From JAWWBN01 sp033720955 (GTDB lineage: Bacteria > Acidobacteriota > Thermoanaerobaculia > Multivoradales > JAHEKO01): a DNA stretch of 11,290 bases. Numbering within the stretch: the stretch's first letter is position 1; the number at the start of each line of letters is the position of its first letter. The notes under the pieces were generated by a model. That model worked only from the letters and a program-made list of their open reading frames with translations, did no database searches and was not told where the DNA came from. A program made the position numbers and the translations under genes. The DNA is taken from positions 1 to 11,290 of the forward strand of contig JAWWBN010000114.1 in NCBI GenBank assembly GCA_033720955.1. The letters are read 5' to 3'. Positions 7,075 to 11,290 of this stretch are shown here, piece after piece.

Positions 7075-7145
7075 CGGCGGAGCTCCATGCCCACGATGAT
7101 CGCACGTCCCGACCCCGCCGCGGTCCGCGGCCGCGCCCGGCCACC

Positions 7146-7172
7146 CGCCCCGGGGCTTCTGAGACCGGGGCG
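7146..7172. repeat. Perfect 8-base inverted repeat before the MBL gene
   Basis: CGCCCCGG (7146-7153) and CCGGGGCG (7165-7172) are exact reverse complements around an 11-base spacer, ending 18 bases before the metallo-hydrolase ATG. It sits in the 116-base divergent gap shared with the LMF-like gene. It could be an operator, or a stem in the leader mRNA that hides the start, since no Shine-Dalgarno is seen. Such repeats also arise by chance in GC-rich DNA. Confidence 0.4.
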
Positions 7173-7190
7173 TCGGGGTAATCTCTGCCC

Positions 7191-7913
7191 ATGCCCGACG
7201 CCGAGACTCCCGACCTCTACTTCAAGCAGCTCCTGGCCGGCCGCAACGTGGCGCTCGCCCATCCCGCGGCGGCGCAGATGGCCAACTTCATGTACCTGAT
7301 CGGCGATCCGGCCAGCCGCCAGGCGGTCATCGTGGACCCGGCCTGGGACGTCGCGAGCCTGCTCGACGAGGCGCGGCGAGACGGCTACGAGGTGGTGGGG
7401 GCGCTGATCACCCACTACCACCCCGACCACGTCGGCGGCGACCTCTTCGGACTCCGGGTGGAGGGGGTGGCGCGGCTGCTGGAGCAGGCGTCCGTGCCCC
7501 TCTGGGTGAACCGCCTCGAGGGGGATGGGGTCAAGGTGGTGACGGGGGTCTCGGAGAGCGACCTGAAGCGGGTGGACGGCGGGGACGTGATGCGTCTCGG
7601 CGAGATCCCCATCACCTTCCTGCACACCCCCGGACACACGCCCGGCAGCCAGTGCTTCCTTATTGGTAACCGTTTGGTTGCCGGAGATACCCTCTTCGTC
7701 CGGGGCTGCGGGCGGGTGGACCTCCCCGGCGGCGACCCGGACCAGATGTACGAGACCCTGACCCAGAAGCTCGCCAAGCTGCCGCGGGAGACGGTCCTTT
7801 ACCCCGGCCACCACTACGGGCCCACCGAGACCTCGACCATCGGGGCGGAGCTCGACACGAACCCCTACCTCCGGGTCCGCTCTCTCGACGACTGGCGTCG
7901 CTTCATGGGCTGA
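7191..7913 (+). CDS. Metallo-beta-lactamase-fold hydrolase (glyoxalase II-like)
   Basis: The protein has 240 residues and a complete MBL metal site: THYHPDH (His75, His77, Asp79, His80), HTPGHTPGS with His149, GDTLF with Asp166 and YPGHHYG with His206 or His207. The block GCGRVDLPGGD (172-182) occupies the place of the GCGR segment in glyoxalase II and ETHE1-like persulfide dioxygenases. Whether it is a thioesterase or a sulfur dioxygenase cannot be decided; ETHE1 proteins usually have an RTDF-like sequence there. It is cytoplasmic, with no signal peptide. The ATG at 7191 gives a family-typical N-terminus; no good ribosome binding site precedes it, though a weak TAATCT lies just upstream. Codons 157-167 are AT-ending in a way not seen elsewhere in the gene. 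The fumarylacetoacetate-hydrolase gene follows 148 bases downstream. Confidence 0.9.
   Translation: MPDAETPDLYFKQLLAGRNVALAHPAAAQMANFMYLIGDPASRQAVIVDPAWDVASLLDEARRDGYEVVGALITHYHPDHVGGDLFGLRVEGVARLLEQASVPLWVNRLEGDGVKVVTGVSESDLKRVDGGDVMRLGEIPITFLHTPGHTPGSQCFLIGNRLVAGDTLFVRGCGRVDLPGGDPDQMYETLTQKLAKLPRETVLYPGHHYGPTETSTIGAELDTNPYLRVRSLDDWRRFMG
7665..7682. promoter_or_regulatory. GTAAC-N6-GTTGC dyad inside the MBL gene
   Basis: GGTAACCGTTTGGTTGCC forms a dyad with seven-base arms and one T-G mismatch. Its core GTAAC-N6-GTTGC differs by one base from the site upstream of the radical SAM gene. It lies within coding sequence (LIGNRLVA), in a run of codons ending in A or T. It may be an additional binding site of the same regulator or a coincidence of an atypical coding patch. 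Confidence 0.25.
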
Positions 7914-8061
7914 GCGACCCCGCAGGAGAGCCAGCCCGCCCCCCGCACCCCGGACCGCTCGCTCCCGAGGCCCCAGGCGGCCCGACGGCGGCGCGTATTA
8001 CCATCCCGACGACGATGCCGCCCCGTCCGGCCCGACCCGCCCGGCACCCCTGCCCGCCCCG

Positions 8062-8832
8062 ATGACCGCGCCGGGGCGCGTCGCCTTCGTCCGCTTCGCG
8101 GACGGTCCGAGCGTCCGGTACGCGATCGTGGAAGGCGACCGGGTCTTCCCGATCCGGGGAGAGCCCTTCGACGAGTGGCAGGCCACCGGCGAGGCGATCC
8201 CCCTGGCGGAGATCCGGATCCTGCCGCCCACCGCGCCGAGCAAGGTGCTGGCCGTGGGCCGCAACTACAGAAGCCACGCCGGCGACCGGCGGGTGCCCGA
8301 GGCTCCGGAGATCTTCTTCAAGGCGCCGTCGGCGGTGATCGGCCACGGCGATCCGATCGTGCTGCCGGAGGGCGGTCCCGAGTGCCACCACGAGCTGGAG
8401 ATGGTGGCGGTCGTGGGCCGCCGCGCCACCAGGGTGCCGCCGGAGCGGGCCCTGGAGCACGTCCTCGGGGTCACCTGCGGCAACGACGTTTCGGCCCGCG
8501 ACTGGCAGAGGAGCGATCTCCAGTGGTGGCGGGCCAAGGGCTCCGACACCTTCGCCCCCTGCGGCCCTTTCGTCGTCTCGGGGATCGACTACGGCGCGAT
8601 CGACATGGAGCTGCGGGTCAACGGAGAGGTGCGGCAGCGCCAGAGCACGGCCGACATGATCTTCGACGTGGGGCGGATCGTGAGCTGGATCAGCCGCCAC
8701 GTGACCCTGGAGCCGGGCGATCTGATCTTCACCGGCACCCCGGGCACTACCGGACCGCTGCTCCCGGGCGACGTCGTGGAGGTCGAGCTCGGGGGCGTCG
8801 GGCTGCTGCGCAATCCGGTCCGCGGCGGGTGA
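8062..8832 (+). CDS. Fumarylacetoacetate hydrolase-family protein
   Basis: The protein has 256 residues and follows the FAH / acylpyruvase / HpcE-like fold. Visible landmarks are VLAVGRNYRSHA (62-73) with the catalytic-type His72, FFKAPSAVIG, the metal ligands Glu111 and Glu113 in HHELEMVAVVG, Asp142 in GNDVSARD, AKGSDTFAPCGPF with Lys159, and the TGTPGTTGPLLPGD turn. Such enzymes cleave C-C bonds in or decarboxylate 1,3-diketo acids from aromatic or sugar degradation, using Mg or Mn. Substrate cannot be assigned. The ATG at 8062 keeps the short N-terminal domain intact; no Shine-Dalgarno is seen. A TATTAC sequence 60 bases upstream is a possible -10. It is on the same strand as the metallo-hydrolase gene but 148 bases away, so it could be a separate transcript. 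No terminator is clear. Confidence 0.9.
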   Translation: MTAPGRVAFVRFADGPSVRYAIVEGDRVFPIRGEPFDEWQATGEAIPLAEIRILPPTAPSKVLAVGRNYRSHAGDRRVPEAPEIFFKAPSAVIGHGDPIVLPEGGPECHHELEMVAVVGRRATRVPPERALEHVLGVTCGNDVSARDWQRSDLQWWRAKGSDTFAPCGPFVVSGIDYGAIDMELRVNGEVRQRQSTADMIFDVGRIVSWISRHVTLEPGDLIFTGTPGTTGPLLPGDVVEVELGGVGLLRNPVRGG

Positions 8833-8879
8833 GGCCGCGGCGAACGCGACGCGACGCGCCCGTCGGTCTCGCCTCCGCG

Positions 8880-9692
8880 CTAGGAGGAGCCCCGCCCGCC
8901 GCCCCCGGCCGCGCGGCCGTCCAGGAACTCCGCCAGCGTCTCGTTGACCTCGTCCGGCTTCTCCGCCGGCACCGCGTGGCGGGCGCCCGCGACCACCACG
9001 AAGCGCGCGTCCGGAATCTTCGCCGCCAGTCGCCGCTGCTCCGCCGGCGGGCTGTAGTCGTGCTCGGAGGAGACGACCAGGGTGGGACAGTGGAGCTCGT
9101 CCAGCCGCTCGACCGCGCTCCAGCCGGGGATGGCGCGCAGCGAGGCCAGGTAGGGCGCCTGCTCGTTCTCGCGCCAGCGCTCGACGAACACGCGCCGCAG
9201 CTCCTCCTGGTCGGGATCGGGGAAGAGCTTGCGGGCCAGCACCCGCGCCATGGCGCCCACCCCGGCCAGCCGCACGATCGCCACCCGGCTGGTGAAGATC
9301 CACCAGCGCCGGAAGGTGTCGAGACGGGTGTGGAACGGGGTGTTGATCAGCGTCAGGCTGCTCACCAGCTCCGGACGGGAGAGGGCCAGCTCGAGCGCCA
9401 CCATCCCGCCCAGGGAGATGCCGGCGACATGGGCGGGCGCGAGCTCCTCGCCGCGGAGCAGGCCGGCGACGTCGGCGGCGAAGCCGGCGACGCCGTACGG
9501 GCCGGGGGGCTTGGCGGAGCGGCCGTGGCCCCGCAGATCGGGCGTCACCACCCGGTACCGGTCCACGAAGCGGGGCACCTGCTTCTCCCAGTCGCGGCCG
9601 CTCGACCCCAGACCGTGCAGCAGCAGCAGGGTGGGCCCCCGGCCCTGCGTCTCGTAGTGGAGGTCGATCCCGCCCACCCGCGCCGTCGCCAC
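8880..9692 (-). CDS. Alpha/beta hydrolase
   Basis: The protein has 270 residues and an apparently complete catalytic triad: Ser93 in the nucleophile elbow GISLGG, Asp212 in SSEHDYSPP and His239 in GARHAVPAEKP. LHGLGSSGRDW (25-35) supplies the oxyanion-hole loop, and VVTPDLRGHGRSAKP precedes the elbow. It resembles the 3-oxoadipate enol-lactonase / esterase-like group, but the substrate is unknown. The start is set at a GTG (9692-9690) 11 bases after the stop of the membrane protein gene. The frame is open far upstream, but that part is antisense to the membrane protein. It ends with a Gly-rich tail and TAG, 47 bases from the convergent FAH-family gene. It is probably the second gene of an operon with the membrane protein. 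Confidence 0.88.
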   Translation of the reverse strand: MATARVGGIDLHYETQGRGPTLLLLHGLGSSGRDWEKQVPRFVDRYRVVTPDLRGHGRSAKPPGPYGVAGFAADVAGLLRGEELAPAHVAGISLGGMVALELALSRPELVSSLTLINTPFHTRLDTFRRWWIFTSRVAIVRLAGVGAMARVLARKLFPDPDQEELRRVFVERWRENEQAPYLASLRAIPGWSAVERLDELHCPTLVVSSEHDYSPPAEQRRLAAKIPDARFVVVAGARHAVPAEKPDEVNETLAEFLDGRAAGGGGRGSS

Positions 9693-9703
9693 GAGAGAGC
9701 GTC

Positions 9704-10660
9704 TCAGTAGGTGAGCATGTCCAGGATCGTGGTCACGGGGCCTCCCGCCAGCAGGGGCGCGAGGAGCGCCACCAGGCGGGCCACCTGCTGGAAGAGGCCC
9801 ACCCCCGCCCCCTGCTCCTCGAGCTCCGCCGTCACCGCCTTGGCGTCGAGCGCCTCTTCGCGCGCCAGCGACGCGATCCGGGCTCGGAGAATCAGGGCGG
9901 CCACGCCGTAGGTGGCCAGGAGGAGCACGGTCAGCAGGGTGCCCGCGGCCACGGCCAGGGCGTCGGCGGCCTGCCGCACCGCCTCGCCCTCTGGCTTCGC
10001 GAGCTGCACCGCCGGCCAGCGCAGCAGGGCGGCGATCTCCAGCAGCCCGGCGACCAGCAGCGCGGTGCCCACGAAGAGCAGCGTCCGCAGCCGCCGCGTC
10101 TGGCCCGCGAGGTGGACCAGCGTCCGGTCCCCCCGCGCCACGGCCAGGGGCGCCCCGAAGGCGAACACCATGGTGACGATGGCGGCGGCGCTGAGGCCCT
10201 TGAGCCACCGGCGCATCTCCACCACCGCGGGCGGCAGGTCGTCCACCAGGATCTGGACGAAGTGCGGCAGGACCTTCGACTCGGCGAAGAAGACCGCGAT
10301 CCCCGCGCCGGCCGCGGCCGCCGCGGCCCCCAGCATCAGCCGTCGCCTGCGGGGTCCCAGCGTCGCCAGCGCCCCGTGGACGATCCACCACGGGAGGGTC
10401 AGCGCCACCCCCAGGGCCAGGAGCAGGGAGACCCCGGCGACCGCCCAGCCCACCTTGGCCCGCATCTGCCGGCTGACGGCGACCAGGCGGCTCTCCCCGG
10501 CCTCCCCGGCGGGCGCCGCGATCTCGACCTCGGCTCCGGCGGCGCCGGCTGCGGCGTCCGGCGTCGCGCCGTAGCCCACCACGCCCGCGAAGATCGCCGC
10601 CGCGGCCACCACCAGCAGGGCGCCGGCGCACGGCGCCGCGATCCAGGCTCGGGTCCACAT
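9704..10660 (-). CDS. Six-helix integral membrane protein, unknown function
   Basis: No family was recognised in this protein of 318 residues. It starts at an ATG with GGGAGAG four bases upstream; an in-frame upstream extension to 10741 lacks such a site and crosses the divergent promoter region. Hydrophobic segments lie at about 7-29, 70-97, 107-125, 155-174, 192-213 and 235-258. Between the first two is a loop (34-60) rich in Ala, Gly and acidic residues. A cluster GPRRRR follows helix two and TRRLR precedes helix five, suggesting cytoplasmic faces. A final amphipathic stretch, VARLVALLAPLLAGGP, ends the protein. Alternating helices and a charged region REEALDAKAVTAELEE (268-283) are the only other features. 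The alpha/beta hydrolase follows 11 bases downstream, so the two probably act together. Confidence 0.8.
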   Translation of the reverse strand: MWTRAWIAAPCAGALLVVAAAAIFAGVVGYGATPDAAAGAAGAEVEIAAPAGEAGESRLVAVSRQMRAKVGWAVAGVSLLLALGVALTLPWWIVHGALATLGPRRRRLMLGAAAAAAGAGIAVFFAESKVLPHFVQILVDDLPPAVVEMRRWLKGLSAAAIVTMVFAFGAPLAVARGDRTLVHLAGQTRRLRTLLFVGTALLVAGLLEIAALLRWPAVQLAKPEGEAVRQAADALAVAAGTLLTVLLLATYGVAALILRARIASLAREEALDAKAVTAELEEQGAGVGLFQQVARLVALLAPLLAGGPVTTILDMLTY

Positions 10661-10704
10661 CGAACTCTCCCGTGACTCTAACACCAGCTCCCCGCCGAGG
10701 GCCG

Positions 10705-10712
10705 CGTATACT
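10705..10712. promoter_or_regulatory. Candidate symmetric -10 element, divergent genes
   Basis: The palindrome GTATAC gives TATACT on the plus strand (10707-10712) and TATACG on the minus strand, inside a 65-base gap between the divergent membrane protein gene and the M20 peptidase gene. On the plus strand transcription would begin just before the peptidase ATG at 10726. Neither direction has a recognisable -35. Confidence 0.35.
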
Positions 10713-10725
10713 GCCGCGCGAACGC

Positions 10726-11290
10726 ATGCCGCGCGCCCCACAGCCCCCCGGCCGCCACCGCCGCCTCGCCGCCGCGCTGTCGGCGCTCCTCGTCGCCCTG
10801 GCCGGCGGCGCGCCGGGCCACGCGGAGCCGCCCACCGGAGAGGCGCTCCGCGCCGCCGTCGCGCGGGCCGCGCCGCGGGCCTTCGACCTCTACCGCGACC
10901 TGCTGCGCTACCCCAACGACGCCCTCCAGCCGGAGCGGATGCCCGCCCTGATCGGCTGGCTCCGCGCCGAGCTGGAGACGCGCGGCTTCACCACGGCGGA
11001 GCTGCCGACGGGCCGGATCCCCCTGGTGCTCGCAGAGCGGAGCGTCCCGGGCTCCGACGCCACCGTCCTGGTCTACCTCCAGGCCGACGGCCAACCGGTG
11101 GACCCGTCGGCCTGGGACCAGGAGAGCCCCTGGGAGCCGGTGCTCAAGGAGCGCGCCGAGGGGGGCGTCTGGCGGCCGATCCCCTGGTCCCGGCTGCGCG
11201 GCGAGCGCGACCCCGAGTGGCGCATCTTCGCCCGCTCCGCCGCCGACTCGAAGGGCCCCATCGCCCAGTTCCTGACGGCGCTGGACCTGC
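10726..11290 (+). CDS. Exported M20-family metallopeptidase, 3' end cut
   Basis: The window ends inside this gene, leaving 188 residues. The N-terminus has a basic region, a hydrophobic stretch LAAALSALLVALAGG and a plausible cleavage site GHA-EPP, so the protein is probably periplasmic. A helical lead segment with FDLYRDLLRYPND and IGWLRAELETRGF precedes the M20 signature region. There VLVYLQADGQPVDPSAWDQE aligns with the usual GHYDVQPVDP region. RIFARSAADSKGPIAQFLTA aligns with the GRGASDDKGP region. The metal-binding His of the HxD motif is replaced by Gln, while its Asp and the bridging Asp (AAD) remain. The ATG is chosen for the signal peptide; no Shine-Dalgarno precedes it and a TATACT lies 13 bases upstream, so translation could be leaderless or nearly so. 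The catalytic C-terminal half is not visible. Confidence 0.85.
   Translation, partial: MPRAPQPPGRHRRLAAALSALLVALAGGAPGHAEPPTGEALRAAVARAAPRAFDLYRDLLRYPNDALQPERMPALIGWLRAELETRGFTTAELPTGRIPLVLAERSVPGSDATVLVYLQADGQPVDPSAWDQESPWEPVLKERAEGGVWRPIPWSRLRGERDPEWRIFARSAADSKGPIAQFLTALDL

Noticed and set aside
7071..7089. A five-codon mini-frame, ATG GAG CTC CGC CGG TGA, overlapping the LMF GTG start
   Set aside because: It would be a leader peptide coupled to the GTG start, but it is too short and has no ribosome site of its own.
5497..7299. A 600-codon plus-strand open frame across the LMF-like gene
   Set aside because: Low-complexity Arg/Glu/Gly/Pro content; the opposite strand encodes a clear LMF-family protein.
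8015..8065. A 16-codon frame ending in ATGA at the FAH-family start
   Set aside because: Pro/Arg-rich composition and no ribosome site; the overlap is expected by chance in such sequence.
8852..8865. Hairpin CGACG-CGCC-CGTCG between the convergent FAH and hydrolase genes as a bidirectional terminator
   Set aside because: The stem is only five bases and has no T-run on either side; it is not better than chance in this GC-rich gap.
9693..10835. A 381-codon N-terminal extension of the alpha/beta hydrolase
   Set aside because: It overlaps the membrane protein gene in another frame and is Gly/Arg-rich; the hydrolase fold begins at the GTG at 9692.

Overview
The window is very GC-rich, with mostly G/C third codon positions. 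Nine complete genes and two cut by the window edges fill almost all of it, and no gap exceeds 150 bases. No RNA gene, CRISPR array, insertion sequence or prophage gene is visible. The gene content suggests a member of the Acidobacteriota, perhaps of the Thermoanaerobaculia type. The hints are a degenerate VWFA-like exported protein, a lipase-maturation-factor-like membrane protein, a periplasmic M20 peptidase and the base composition. This is inference from gene families; Myxococcota or another GC-rich phylum cannot be excluded.

Layout. Bases 1-386 (+) hold the end of an ACT-domain protein, converging with a minus-strand series. Read in its own direction that series is: lipase-maturation-factor-like membrane protein (7074-5530), B12-binding-type radical SAM enzyme (5390-3789), ArsR-family repressor (3680-3240), group II PLP-dependent decarboxylase (3243-1798), and an exported VWA-like protein (1744-395). 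The repressor and decarboxylase overlap in a GTGA junction and are almost certainly translationally coupled. From 7191 two plus-strand enzymes follow: a metallo-beta-lactamase-fold hydrolase and a fumarylacetoacetate-hydrolase-family protein. They converge on a minus-strand pair, an unknown six-helix membrane protein (10660-9704) followed by an alpha/beta hydrolase (9692-8880). Divergent from that pair is an exported M20-family peptidase (10726 onward, cut by the window end).

How it may work together. The main non-coding signal is a dyad, GTAAC-N6-GTTAC or close to it, in the two AT-rich gaps of the minus-strand series. One copy lies upstream of the radical SAM gene. A second and a weaker third lie upstream of arsR, one beside the candidate -35 and one over the candidate -10. 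The simplest reading is that the ArsR protein represses its own operon (arsR, decarboxylase, perhaps the VWA gene) and the radical SAM gene. A fourth, degenerate copy sits inside the metallo-hydrolase gene, in a short run of codons unlike the rest of that gene. The ligand, the decarboxylase substrate and the radical SAM reaction cannot be read from the sequence.
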